Part shown: positions 25,669 to 37,108 of the stretch, one piece after another
Layout of the letters: every line of letters starts with the position of its first letter
How positions within the stretch are numbered: the stretch's first letter is position 1
DNA from: Saccopteryx bilineata
Lineage: Eukaryota; Chordata; Mammalia; Chiroptera; Emballonuridae
Length of the DNA stretch: 64,000 nt
Assembly (NCBI RefSeq): GCF_036850765.1
Contig: NC_089491.1
Coordinates: forward strand, 128,044,766-128,108,765
Direction of reading: 5' to 3'
Notes under the pieces: generated by a model
What the model was told of the DNA's origin: nothing
Seen by the model: only the letters and a program-made list of their open reading frames with translations
Database searches by the model: none
Position numbers and translations under genes: made by a program

Positions 25669-25852
25669 CATAGAGAACTAGATAGAGGGTGACGGAGGAC
25701 AATCTGACTTTGGGCGAGGGGTTTGCAACATAATTTGATGACAAAATAACCTAGACATGTTTTCTTTGAATATATGTACCCTGATTTATTAATGTCATCC
25801 CATTACCATTAATAAAAATTTATAAAAAAAAAAAAAAAAAAAGAAACTAGCT

Positions 25853-26335
25853 ATCAAGCCATGAAAAATCATGGAAGAAACAAATACTGTTACTACGTGT
25901 AAAAAGCAAATCTTAAAAGGTTACATACTGTATAATTTAATGTGACATTCTGGAAAAGGCAAAACTAGAACTATGGAGATGGTAAAAGATTAGTGATTAT
26001 CAGGAGTTGTGGAAGGGAAGAATAAATAACAATGTGCAAGGAAAGTTTAAGGCAATGAAAATATTCTGGATAATACCATAATGATGGATATGTGTCATTA
26101 TACATTTGTCTCAATATAAGAAATGTACAACACCATGATGAACCCTAATAAACTATGGGTGTGGGTGATGATAATGGGCCAGTGTAGGTTCATCAACTGT
26201 AACAAATGAACCACTCAGCTGGGGTGCTCATAATAGGGGAGGCCATGTATGTGTCAGATAGGAAGTATTTGGAAAATTTCTATATCTTTCCTTCAATTAT
26301 TCTGTGAACCTAAAAGTGCTTTAAAACAACAAAAA
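25853..26335 (+). mobile_element. Ancient LINE-1, 3' segment
   Basis: Resumes the old L1 exactly after the L1-B target duplication (CTATCAAGCCATGAAAAATC continues the ORF2 end) and runs through a 3' UTR that closes with the phrase TATTCTGTGAACCTAAAAGTGC near 26300, typical of old L1M-type ends. This ends the 21-kb nested complex. Confidence 0.75.
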
Positions 26336-26679
26336 ATATCTTGATGTTAAGAAAAAATGTTACCACATCAACAGAGTAGGCTTTAGTAATTCATGCCTAC
26401 ACTACAAAATTAGTTTTATTTTTAATATCCCTTATCATAGTTCATACTATTATGAGTAGTAAGCCATCAATAATATACCATTAAACAGAAAACTTCTCCA
26501 TAATATCTGAAAGTATACTCTTTTTTTTTTTTAATGAGCAAGTACATGATGAAAAAAATCTAGAGAGTCAGAAACGCCTTTTTTACTCATCTCAGTTTGG
26601 CAATTTTCTTAATTAAAGTTAATATTATCATTTATAAAAATGTAACAAATATTATACACCTTGTAAGAGAGCTGTAAAA

Positions 26680-26730
26680 AATGTAATATATATATATAAT
26701 ATATATATATATATTATATATATATATATC
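26680..26730. repeat. TA microsatellite with inverted blocks
   Basis: Three TA runs separated by AATA/TATT interruptions make a short self-complementary tract, presumably prone to cruciform formation and length change. Confidence 0.85.
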
Positions 26731-28049
26731 TCCAATCTAATATCTTGCTTGCCAATAATAAGAATTTAATAAATGGTAGCTTCTGTTGTTGCTATTATTA
26801 TTTAAACTCTTCAAATAATACATAACATCATCTTTAAGTGACTGTGAAGTCTCTGTTATTTTCATACCACTGTGGCTAGCACATAATGAAAATACAATAA
26901 AGCTATCTGAGGACTGGATATTTTATATAGTGTGCAGTTGCTAAGTTATTCTTACTATACCATCACTTCCAGTACACTATTCTAAAAATCAAGTTTCTGT
27001 AACTATCAACTATAAAATAAATTCAAATTCTTTGCATGAAATTGAATACTCTGTAACCTGGCTTCAACACATTATTAATTCTCACCTTACCCTGCTGAAA
27101 CCTGCAGTAGAGACAAAGTAATCTCTCATTTTTAAAAAATGTATTTTTGTTATATATCTTTATAACCTTTTCCACAGAAAAACAACTAGATAAACAGAAA
27201 AATCTTGACTCAAGTCCTCAATCCAAGGATTGTAGGCTTTTTATTTTTATGTCATCAAATTCTAACACATTGTTTGAAACCTACTAAACATTCAAACTGT
27301 ATTTGTTGAATGTCTGAATAAAAGTTACAATTAATGTACACTGGTAGTTGTTAATGTTAAAACTTCAATGAATAAATTAATAATAAGGTGTTAAAAGCAA
27401 GTCAGTAGGAATGGATCAAAAAGAAAGCAGAATAAGGAATTTTTAACAGCTTTGATGTTGTTCAATAGTTGTTACTTACTAAATAAGCTCAGCTCTTCTC
27501 TTTTTTATTGGCTCTCTCCCTATAAGTTTCTCAGTTATTCAAATCTACTCTACTACATTTAATTAAGCCCATACACAATAGACAAATCTATTACTTCAAA
27601 ATACGATTATCTTTTATGGCAGTATTTTTCTGTAATCAATATTTAGTCTAAAAGTACACAAAAATATTATATGTTTCTTATTTTATCTGCTCTAAGATGG
27701 CATTTATCCATTTATCCAAAGTTTAAACAATTGATTTATTAGGTACATATATGGGGGATAAAATAAAGACCTCAGAAATTCAATAGGAGGTATCTATATA
27801 TAAGAGTGATATAGATTGAGCCTGGTCTGTTACACTTCATGGTCTACAGCACTGTGTATCACAATGAGGTCAGTCCCAGACTGATGTTTAATCATTAAAG
27901 CTGTAGCCATTTTGTTAAAGTTCACAGAGATGAGCACATTTAGTTTAGAAATGTTACAGGAAAAATAAAAATGATTTGAAATAACATGTATTCTAGATCG
28001 GTTTCCTCTTCAACTTCGTACTGTCAGCTACTAATATGAACAATGTTTT

Positions 28050-28180
28050 TATTATGATTTGGCCTCAGCATTATCATCATTTATAAATATATAATAAGAC
28101 TTTATGCCTACTTTTACTCTAAAAATTAAATGAGATAACGTGAAAATGCAGTTAACATTAGAAGTTATATAAATTTTGCC
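28050..28180 (+). repeat. MIR fossil SINE
   Basis: GGCCTCAGCATTATCATCAT, then AAAATTAAATGAGATAACGTG follow the MIR core and 3' part (CCTCAGTTTCCTCATC..., ATTAAATGAG...). It is old and diverged, and limits are approximate. Confidence 0.5.
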
Positions 28181-28542
28181 TTCTCTTGCCTTTTGACAGT
28201 TGGTCATTAATATTATATATGTATGTGTTGTGTATGTATTTAGTATTTTTTATAAGTCCATTTCCTCCAAAGTGGAATGTCAGGTTCTTTAGTAATATAA
28301 CTATTCCCTCATTTAAACTGAATATTTGTTGAGCATCTAAATATGTGAATTGATATGTTGGATATAATAAATTTAGTGACCAAGAAAAATGTCAGATCTA
28401 AGCACAAGACAGAGAGAAAAGATATAATGAGAAATTGTAGTTGATGAAAGCTATTGTAATTTGATGTAAAACTATCTGAAATATATGGCTAATCACACTT
28501 TATTTGATATATTTTGTGTATACGACACTCCATTGTCTAATT

Positions 28543-29052
28543 CAGGGGTCCCTAAACTATGGCCTGCAGGCCACATGTGGCCTCCTGAGGCCATTTTTCC
28601 GGCCCCGCCGCACTTCCGGAAGGGGCACCTCTTTCACTGATGGTCAGCGAGAGGAGCACTGTATGTGGCGGATGCATGCAAAGCACAGCATCGTTCACGT
28701 ACAGTACTACTTCTGGTGACACGGAACTCACACGTCATGGCTCTGGAAGCGCGTCATATCACTTGTTTATGGCTAGCAGTGACAAATATGGAACCAGACA
28801 TTGACCATCTCATTAGCCAAAAGCAGGCCCATAGTTCCCATTGAAATACTGGTTAGTTTGTTGATTTAAATTTACTTGTTCTTTATTTTAAATATTGTAT
28901 TTGTTCCTGTTTTGTTTTTTTTTTACTTTAAAATAAGATATGTGCAGTGTGCATAGGGATTTGTTCATACTTTGTTTTTTTTTATAGTCCATCCCTCCAT
29001 CGGTCTGAGGGACAGTGAACTGGCCCCCTGTGTAAAAAGTTTGGGACCCCTG
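28543..29052. mobile_element. Non-autonomous hAT DNA transposon, 510 bp
   Basis: The element starts CAGGGGTCCCTAAACT and ends AGTTTGGGACCCCTG, an imperfect terminal inverted repeat, and is flanked by a perfect 8-bp duplication GTCTAATT (28535-28542 and 29053-29060). An 8-bp target duplication and CA...TG-type ends are the hallmark of hAT transposons. Near both ends lie further inverted phrases (GGCCTGCAGGCCACATGTGGCC on the left, GGTCTGAGGGACAGTGAACTGG on the right). The interior has a CpG-bearing part (28600-28760) and an AT-rich part with no transposase frame, so it would have moved using a transposase supplied in trans. It resembles hAT families I recall from bats and a few other vertebrates, but the exact family name is not certain. 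Confidence 0.92.
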
Positions 29053-29060
29053 GTCTAATT

Positions 29061-30620
29061 TTTTGTTTTGTATTGGCACTATATAAAGGAACACAAGATC
29101 TAAATGTATTATACTTCACAAAGACTTGGGCTGTCTATAGTAGAGTATAAAAGCTTTTAAAGCAGAAATACTTCTGATTATTTTAGTAGACAGACTGCAT
29201 AATTTATTTCTCTAGTAATGACTTAACAAGAACATGCTGTTGTTTTTTATTTGTACCCTGTATAAAATATGTAATAGCAGAATGATGTGATTTTAAAGTA
29301 TATATTAGTTTTATTTGAGATTAATTGCTTTTTTCCCTTTTGGTAAGATGTAGGGGACATATTATAGGATTAAGGTACTCCTGGGTGTGTTTTATTAATC
29401 TACTAATACATGAAGTTTGATTGGTTAAAGCACTTAGCCTATAGGTATGTAGTTTATAATGTACCCTAGGCATGAATAATGAAATTAAAAAAATGTACCC
29501 TGGAGTGTATTTATGTCATATTAAAAATAATAAAATACATAAACTGATATATTCTGAATTCAGATAAAGAAAAGGTTAGCTATTGAAACATTCAATACTT
29601 TCAATTCAATTTAATTGACACTTTGTAAAAACCTAATGATAAGGTTACTATATACATAAACCTTTATTTTACTAGATATATTTTGTTATTTTTTTTTCTA
29701 AAATAGTATTTAATGACTTGGGAAAGAATTCCAGATTAACTTTAAAGGGATCAGAAGCAAATGTTGAATCCTAAAAAACAGATATCTACAGGTATATTCA
29801 TAACATTTCTTCTTTTTGGAAGAATCTTTCATGATTCATTATATTATTTAGCTTTTAAGTCTTGTTCTCAACTCTATGTTTATTTATTCTTATTTAATTC
29901 ACTTTAAAATGTATGGCATACTTTCAAGATGGCAAGAACAGGGCCAGCAACTGTTCCAAGTACAAGGATTCAAAGATGACTAAAATATATTCCCCACCTT
30001 TAATTATTCAGGCTAGAATAGAAAACAACTTATAAGTAATTTCATATAAAGAGCAAAGCACTATAATTCAGAACCCTCTTTATTTCTGACTTCGAGATAA
30101 AGAGGCAGGCTTTACAAACAAAGACGCATTAAAATATTAAAGGATTTGTGAGTGAGGGAAAAGGTAGCAGGAGGGCAGATGGGGTGAGCCCCCTCCCCTA
30201 CTGAGGAGTGATCTATTACTTGCTCAGTTTTGGACTTCTCCCTGAAGGCAGTAGAAGATAATCAAATGCTTTTGTTGTTGTTTTATTATATATATTTTTA
30301 GCAGGAGAATCATAAGAGCAAATTTATCTTTTGGAAAGATCCCTCCAGCAGCAATATGGAAGATTGATTGTCTTCGAGTCAGGTAATTACTGAAGTTTAA
30401 GTGAAAGTTGGTGAGATACTAGAGACAGTGGGAAGAAATAAAAAGCAGAATTTAAAGAAATATCTGAGTTAAACCTTTCCCCCTTCATAATGCACATTAG
30501 TGGACAGCAAGTCTTAGTAGAAAGATCTAGGATGTTGGGCAAAGGAAGCAGACTTCTGAAATATTTAGTTCTCTATACGTGGAGCAATAACTAATACTAG
30601 CCCAAGGGGTATAACTACCA
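29061..30620. other. AT-rich stretch without a gene
   Basis: No repeat with recognisable ends and no protein-like frame. A slightly less AT-rich patch at 30140-30260 (with GGTGAGCCCCCTCCCCTACTG) shows no splice or coding pattern I can support. Confidence 0.5.
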
Positions 30621-30629
30621 CTTACAATT

Positions 30630-30977
30630 CTTTTTTTTTTTTTTTTTTTGTATTTTTCCAAAGTTAGAAGCAGAGAGGCAGATAGACTCCCACATGTGCC
30701 TGACCAGGATAGACCTTGCATACCCACCAGGGGTTGATGCTCTGCCCATCTGGGGTGTTGCTCCATTGCAGCAGAAGCCATTCTAGTATCTGAGGTGGAG
30801 GCCATGGAGCCATCCTCAGTGCCTGGGCCAACATTGCTCCAATGGAGCCTTGGCTGCAGGAAGGAAAGTGAGAGACAGAGAGGAAGGAGAGGGGGAGGGG
30901 TGAAGAAGCAGATGGGCGCTTCTCCTGTATGCCCTGACCAGGAATCAAACCTGGGACTTCCACATGCCAGGCCAATG
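30630..30977 (-). mobile_element. tRNA-derived SINE, family 1, 5'-truncated
   Basis: An antisense family 1 copy flanked by CTTACAATT (30621-30629 and 30978-30986). The tRNA-like head stops at CACATGCCAGGCCAATG, lacking the outermost 25-30 bases that carry box A in other copies. The left end is an 18-base T run (the A tail). Confidence 0.9.
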
Positions 30978-31446
30978 CTTACAATTTTATTAATCTTGCA
31001 GTCTTGTAAGTATAAATTCTATTGCCAACAGTAAATATTTTTTAAATCATATGTGTATGAAGAGATAGTGCACTTAGAAAAGGCAGAAATTCTGTCTTAA
31101 TTTTCATAGTATCTCTAAGGCTTAACACAATGTGAATCATAGGACAGAAATAAATACCATTGAAGTAAAGGTACCAGGAAAATTATGCATGCATACCAAT
31201 TCAGAGAAGTTTGGAAAATTAATAGTCAAAGAAAAAAATTAATAAACAGGAAAATGGAAACTTAGAAGCAGTAGAATTACTTTACTAAGTGATATTATTC
31301 ATGGACATTCTTCCTCAGTACACTATATTCTGCTTCTCTGCTGTAAGACTTTCCTGTCACTGAGTGTAATGTCCTGCCTTTTGTTCCCTTAAAGTATCTT
31401 TATTCAAACACCTAGTACACTAATTATATCATTACCTCCCTCACTG

Positions 31447-31819
31447 TTTTTTTTCAATTTCTCTTTTTTAGTGAGAGGAGGGGAGGCAGAGACAGACTCC
31501 TGAGTGTGCCCCAACTGGGATCTACCTGGCAAGCCCACTAGGGGGCAATGTTCTGCCCACCTGGTGCTCTTGCTCCATTGCAACTGGAACCATTTTTTTT
31601 AGCACTTGAGGCAGAAAACATGGAACTATACTCAGTCCCTAGGGCCAATTCACTGTAATCGAGCCATTGCTACAGGAAAGGAGCAGAAGAGAGACAGAGA
31701 AAGGGAGAGGAGTAGAGATGTTGATGTATGTGTCTCTCGCATGCCCTGATGGGGAATCAAACCCGAGACCTACCACACACAGGGCTGATGCTCTACTACT
31801 GAACCAACCAGCCAGGACC
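31447..31819 (-). mobile_element. tRNA-derived SINE, family 1, diverged
   Basis: An antisense family 1 copy recognised by CCCACTAGGGGGCAATG, GCTCTACTACTGAACC and the GCCAGGACC end. It has more substitutions than its relatives and an internal T run (31588-31600), so it is one of the older copies here. Confidence 0.82.
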
Positions 31820-31999
31820 CCTCATTTTTGACTCTGATGTGAACCTCATTTATAGCTCAGTAAATGTTACAGAGTTGGTACTCAATCACTTTTGAATGAA
31901 AATAAAACTAAGTTTCTGTCAATATTCTGATTCAACTACTTTCTAATAAAGCAGTTATTTATGTATCATGTATGCCACTTCCCTTTCCTAAAAGAGATA

Positions 32000-33987
32000 T
32001 CTATATAAATAAAAATGTAAATGTTTGTATGTTCAAAATCTTAAATCTCCAAAAGTTTTTCACCGATTGCTTTGAAATTTTGACACAACATTACATTCGA
32101 ATATGCACATGTTTTTATATTTTTATATACCTATAATTATATAAATGTCACACTTGTGACAGGTAAAAACATGCTTTTTTAAAAAAACAGCGCCATCTGT
32201 TGGACGTAAAAGCAACATATGCTATACAAATATTTTACAATTCCATTTCAATGTTATGGGAGAAATAGAAATCACACATGGCTGAAGATATTTTCCATCG
32301 AATATGCAAGGAAAATTCAAATATGAACATGGATTTCAAAGCAGAAATCTACAACAAAGCATTGATAATGATTGAAGATTTGTGCTTAGAATTTGCAAAC
32401 AAAATTCTCAATCAGTTGGGAATGCCATCACCGAATCGATCTGCTGCTGCTTCGTTCAATGTAGAATTGTATCATGAACAAAATTACAACATGGGTGATC
32501 TTTTGTAGTATGTGCAATCAAGTATTTCTAAGCTAACACTTGAGCAAAAAGGCATTTACAATCAAATAATGCAAACTGTCAGTAACAGGTTGGAGAAATC
32601 TTCTTAGATGCACCAGGAGGAACTGGTAAAACATTTCTAATTAGATTAATTCTGGCAACAATTCGGTCCCAAAATGACATAGCCTTAGCTCTTGCATCGT
32701 CCAGAATAGCTGCAACATTGCTATTAGTGGAAGAACTGCTCATTCTGCTTTGAAATTGCCATTGAACATGCAATTCAGTGAAACTCCCACATGCAACATT
32801 TCCAATGCATCCATCTGGCATGGGAAAAGTATTGCAGAAATGCAAACTTGTTGTTTGGGATGAATGCACAATGGTACACAAAAAAATTGCTCAAGGCTCT
32901 TGATCAATTGCAAGATTTGCCTGGAAACATCAGACAATTTAGGAATGCATTAATATTGCCTGCAGGAGATTTCAGGTAAACATTACCTATAATTCCTCGA
33001 TCGACAGACACCAGCGGATGAAATAAATGCTTGCCTGAAATACTCTACTTTGTGGCAACATGTAAAGATGTTAAAATTAACTACAAATATGTGTGTCCAG
33101 CTGCAAAACGATTGATCAGCTGAGATATTCTCACATCAATTGCTGGAAATTGGAAACGGAAAGGTGCCGGTTGATCTGACCTCAGGACAAATTTCATTGC
33201 CTCATAACTTCTGCAATTTAGTAATGTCAAAAGAAAAATTGGTTAAAAAAGTATTTCCCAATATTCAAGCCAATTTTAAGAATCATAATTTGCTGAGTGA
33301 ATGAGCTATTCTTGCGGCCAAGAACAAAGACATCTACAAACTTAATATTATTCAATCTAACATTCAAAGTGAGGCAGTCACATACAAGTCCGTCGACACT
33401 GTTGTGGAAGCAGATGAAGTGGTTAATTATCCAACAGAATTTTTGAATTCACTTGATCTGCCAGGGATGCCACTGCATGTACTGCAATTGAAAATCAGCG
33501 TGCCAATTATCATGTTGCAAAATATCAACCAGCCAAAGCTTTGCAATGGCACGTGGCTTGTAGTAAAAAAATTAAAGAGCAATGTCATAGAAGCAATAAT
33601 CTTGACAGGACCTTTCAAAGGTGAAGATGTCCTCATTCCTCGCATTCCTATGATTCCAATGAATATGCCATTACAATTTAAAAGATTGCAGTTCCCAATT
33701 CGATTGGCGTTTGCAATCACCATCAACAAAGCTCAGGGCCAATCTTTGGAATTGTGCGGTTTAGATCTAGTCACGGATTGCTTCTCACATGGACAATTAT
33801 ATGTTGAGTGTTCTAGAGTCAGAAAACCAGACAGTCTCTATATCTGCACAGACAATGGAGCAACAAAAAATATTGTATACCCACAAGTATTGTGAAATTA
33901 AACATATTAGAAATGTGCGCTTTCTCTTTTCTTTCTTTTCCATTTAACCAGACTGAGCCACAGCAACCCATGGCCAGGTACAGCTAG
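32000..33987 (+). mobile_element. Helitron (rolling-circle transposon), helicase-only copy
   Basis: The element starts TCTATATAAATAAAAATG after an A (31999) and ends GGTACAGCTAG before a T (33988). This fits the Helitron rule of 5' TC, 3' CTRR and insertion between A and T without target duplication. Just inside the 3' end, GCCACAGCAACCCATGGC forms a short stem-loop (four outer pairs remain). Between the ends lie about 280 bp of 5' non-coding sequence and a broken helicase gene (32278-33895). The N-terminal HUH-type Rep nuclease of a full Helitron is missing, so an internal deletion removed several kilobases and the copy cannot move on its own. Confidence 0.88.
32278..33895 (+). pseudogene. 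Helitron RepHel helicase remnant (Pif1-like)
   Basis: Readable pieces follow a Pif1-type helicase in order. An upstream block (KALIMIEDLCLEFANKILNQ, 32278-32508) is followed by Walker A APGGTGKT encoded at 32610-32633, Walker B-like VWDECT at 32853-32870, LPAGDFR at about 32958-32978, and the C-terminal motifs in the open frame 33404-33895 (FAITINKAQGQSLELCG, GQLYVECSRV). In a working Helitron this helicase unwinds DNA during rolling-circle transposition together with the Rep nuclease, which is absent here. TAG near 32506, further stops and frame changes between 32600 and 33400 make it a pseudogene. A host PIF1 gene is unlikely, because the piece lies exactly between Helitron ends. Confidence 0.88.
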
Positions 33988-33989
33988 TA

Positions 33990-33991
33990 TC

Positions 33992-34073
<82 letters not shown>

Positions 34074-34110
34074 TAATATATATATATTATATGTTATATA
34101 TATAATATAT
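33990..34110. repeat. Compound TA / CA microsatellite
   Basis: A long TA run (to about 34037) passes into a CA run (to about 34070) and then TATATAT / ATATTATATG interruptions. It sits directly against the 3' end of the Helitron. Confidence 0.9.
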
Positions 34111-35164
34111 AATAGATCACTGGAAAGATTTGAGTTAGGACTCAATAAATAGAAAAGAAAGAACCTATTAAGGTAGATTTAGAGTAATACCTATTAGCAA
34201 TCTAGTTAAGTTAAAATTAGAGAAAATAGTACTAAAACTGTGTTTACGAAGTAAATTAAACACCAGAAATGAATCTAAAAAATAGTCTATTGAAGCTTAA
34301 AAAGAAGTAGCTCTTTAAATTGAACAGCAGATATTTTGTATTCATTTCTCCAATTAGCAAGAAAACAAAGTAATGTATAATGTAAAATGAAACTACAAAA
34401 ATGCATAAAACATTGTTTTATATTTTCTAAATGTTCTTAGAAAAGAGTAATATGTAGTTTGATTTTACATTATATAAGGTGAATTTCAAAGGAACATGGA
34501 AATTATTAACATAATTATAGTAGAGAGAAGAATGGAATGGTTTGGTCTTAGAGTCATATGTAACTTGTCCTGGCAAAATGAGGCTCTCCTTCAAGGTTGG
34601 CCTTCTACTTTTGACAAAAGCATTTGAGAATATCAGATAAACTACCATAAACTAAATAATGAATACACAGTTGAGTGTCAAAAAGGTAGGTAATGCAAGG
34701 GAAACCACCAGGTGCCACAGAGAAGGAACCTGTGGCACTTACAGCAGTAAGTTTGTGAGCTGATACAGTCAAGCTGGCAGCCAGGCATGAGACCAGAGTA
34801 AGTTATACTTCCTGATGAGCATAAAGCTATGCTCTTAAGATTCTTCACGACATTTTGTGTTAACCAAATTCTAATATGCAAACCTGGTGAATATAAGGTA
34901 GTATTTTATTGTGTTAATTTAATTTTTTCAAATTAGTGATGAAGTTGGGACTCATTTCTTATACTTCTTAGTTAGGCAAGCATTGCCTTTTGAGAATTTC
35001 ATTACTATTCAGCAAAAGTTTAGTGACTTTGTATGATTTTGTTGTATATTTTAGATATATTATTGACAATCTTACAATTAATTCTTAACCTGCCTTTTAA
35101 GAACACAAATGCTTAATTTTGGTATAACAAATATAATATTTTTATATATAGACTCCATGAATTA
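34111..35164. other. AT-rich stretch without a gene
   Basis: No recognisable repeat and no convincing reading frame. A patch at 34690-34830 is less AT-rich (GGTGCCACAGAGAAGGAACC) but shows no motif I can assign. Confidence 0.5.
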
Positions 35165-35540
35165 ACTGTTAGAACTAAGAAGAAAATTAAGTAATGTCAC
35201 AGGATACAACATCAAAATACAAAAATCAATTGTTTTCTTATACATTAACAGTGTACTATCTTCAAAAGATATTTAAAAATATAAGTTATGATAACATTAA
35301 AAATAGTTATTAATAAAATTTGCCAAGGTTGTATAAGATTCATAAACTGTCAACTATAAAACACTGATAACATAAATTGAAGACACAAATGAATGGAAAA
35401 ATTATGTATTTATGGATTAGAAGAATTAATATTTTTAAAATACTTTTACTACAAAAAGTCATCTACAGATTTAATGCACATTGAATTTATCAATCTATTA
35501 AAATTCCATGTTGCAAAATTTCATAGATATATAAAGAAAA

Positions 35541-35905
35541 TTTTTTTTTTTTTGTGACAGATACAGAGAGAGGGACAGATATGAACAGAAATGCAGAAAG
35601 GGAGAAAGATGAGAAGCATCAGTTCTTCATTGCAGCTCCTTCATTGTTCATTGATTGCTTTTTCATATGTGCTTTGACTGGGGGGTCACAGAAGAGCAGA
35701 GTGACCCCTTGCTCAAGTCAGTGACCATTGGCTTCAAGCCAGAGACCTTTGGGCTCAAGATAGCAACATAAGGTCATTTAAATGATCCCACGCTCAAGCC
35801 AGTGACCCCACGCTGCAGAGCCCACGTTCAAGCCAGCGACCTTGGGGTTTCAAACCTGCTTCCTCTGCATCTCAGTCCGATGTTCTATCCACTGCCTGGT
35901 CAGGT
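35541..35905 (-). mobile_element. tRNA-derived SINE, family 2, antisense
   Basis: A family 2 copy in the old L1: T run at left, GACAGATACAGAGAGAGGGACAG, GATGAGAAGCATC, CATATGTGCTTTGACTG, several CTCAAGCCAG phrases and a CCTGGTCAGG end at right. A few bases next to the end (between CCACTG and CCTGGTC) are lost relative to the 59685 copy. Confidence 0.85.
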
Positions 35906-36489
35906 ACGAAGCAGAATCTTTAAGGTCACATGGAACTACAAACTATCTGCAATAGCTAAATAATCTTGAACAAGAGCATGACCAAAGTCATTACATTTCC
36001 TGACTTCAAACTATATTACAAAGCTATATTAATCAACATAGTATGGTACTAGCATGAAAACAAACACATAGACCAATGGAGCAGAATTGAGAACTCATAA
36101 ATATTCAAATGCATGTAAACTAATTTTGACAAAAACATCAATAATATACAATGATAGTTTCTTTAATAAATGATGCTTGGAAGACCGGACACCCACATTC
36201 AAAAGGATAAATTAGACACTGTTTAAACTATCCACAGAAAGCAACTCAAAATAAATTAAAGATATAAACATAAGACCTAAAACCATGAAACTCCTCGAAG
36301 AAAAGAAAAAGCTACTGCACATTGGTTTTAGCAATGATTTTGGGGGATGAGAAGGAGACTTATACCTGAAGTACAGGCAAAAAAAGAAAAAAAATCAACA
36401 AGTATCATCAAACTAAAATGTTTTTACACAGTAATAGAACAGTCAACAAGATGAAAAGATATCTTATGAAATGGGAGAAAATATACATA

Positions 36490-37108
36490 CAGTAGTCCCC
36501 CCCCCATATCAGCAGTTTTGGTTTAAGCAGTTTCTGTTACCTGCACTGAACTTCAGTGTGAAAAATAGTAAATGAAAAATTTTAGAAATAAACAATTCTT
36601 AGGTTTTAAATTGCATGGCCCTCTGAAGAGCATAATAAAACCTCATGCTGTCTTGCTCTGTCCTTTCCAGGACATAAATAATTCCTTGACCCAGTGTATT
36701 CACACTGTATGTGCTACCCACTTGTCTTTGACTGTCAAAGGAATCACTGTACTCATATCAAGTAACCTTTATTTTACTTAATAATGGCCCAGAGACCAAG
36801 TGTAGAAATGTTGTCTAATTGGATATGCCAAAGAGAAACCATGGAGTGATTTCTTTAAGACGTGAGTACAGTGTATTTTAAGAAACCACATTCACAAAAC
36901 TTTTATTGTATATAGCTATAATTTTTATTTTATCATCATTAATGATTTTTAATCTCTTATGGTGCTTAACTTATAAAATAAACTTTATCGTAGGTGTGTA
37001 GAAATAGGGGAAATCATCATATATATAGGGGTATTGTACTACCTGCAGTTTCAGGCATTGACTGCGTTCATTGAATGTATCTCCTGTGGATTAGAGAGGG
37101 GACTACTG
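36490..37108 (+). mobile_element. Tigger-type (pogo/mariner superfamily) DNA transposon remnant
   Basis: It starts CAGTAGTCCCCCCCCC and ends GAGGGGACTACTG, an inverted repeat, flanked by the dinucleotide TA (36488-36489 and 37109-37110), as expected for Tc1/mariner-pogo elements. Inside, AATGGCCCAGAGACCAAG and ATGCCAAAGAGAAACC (36783-36835) match the beginning of the Tigger transposase reading frame, but the rest of the gene is deleted, leaving 619 bp. Removing it rejoins the old L1 ORF2 sequence exactly, so it landed in that L1. Confidence 0.85.

Larger units (their letters stand above)
18099..25837 (+). mobile_element. LINE-1 copy B, full length, young
   Basis: A complete L1: 5' start GGGGTGACGTCACGG at 18099, a 2.3-kb 5' UTR with a CpG-rich promoter region and a long T-rich tract, intact ORF1, a 325-bp spacer, ORF2 with a single frameshift, a G-rich 3' UTR and a 17-base A tail. 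It is flanked by the 15-bp target duplication AAAAAGAAACGAGCT / AAAAAGAAACTAGCT (18084-18098 and 25838-25852; one difference). It is inserted in an ancient L1 of the same orientation. Its 3' part is almost identical to L1-D at 62259-64000, so this subfamily moved recently. Confidence 0.95.
26336..28534. other. AT-rich stretch without a gene
   Basis: Anonymous AT-rich DNA. It includes a TA microsatellite (26680-26730), an L2-like scrap near 26840-26905 (CCACTGTGGCTAGCACATAATG), a possible L2 scrap near 27000-27110, and a MIR-like fossil at about 28050-28180. No protein-like open frame is seen. Confidence 0.55.

Noticed and set aside
26680..26730. CRISPR-like or hairpin array
   Set aside because: Only TA repeats with no unique spacers; a simple microsatellite.
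33404..33895. Host PIF1 helicase exon
   Set aside because: The frame is bounded by Helitron ends and matches the Helitron form of the helicase; other helicase motifs upstream are in broken frames.
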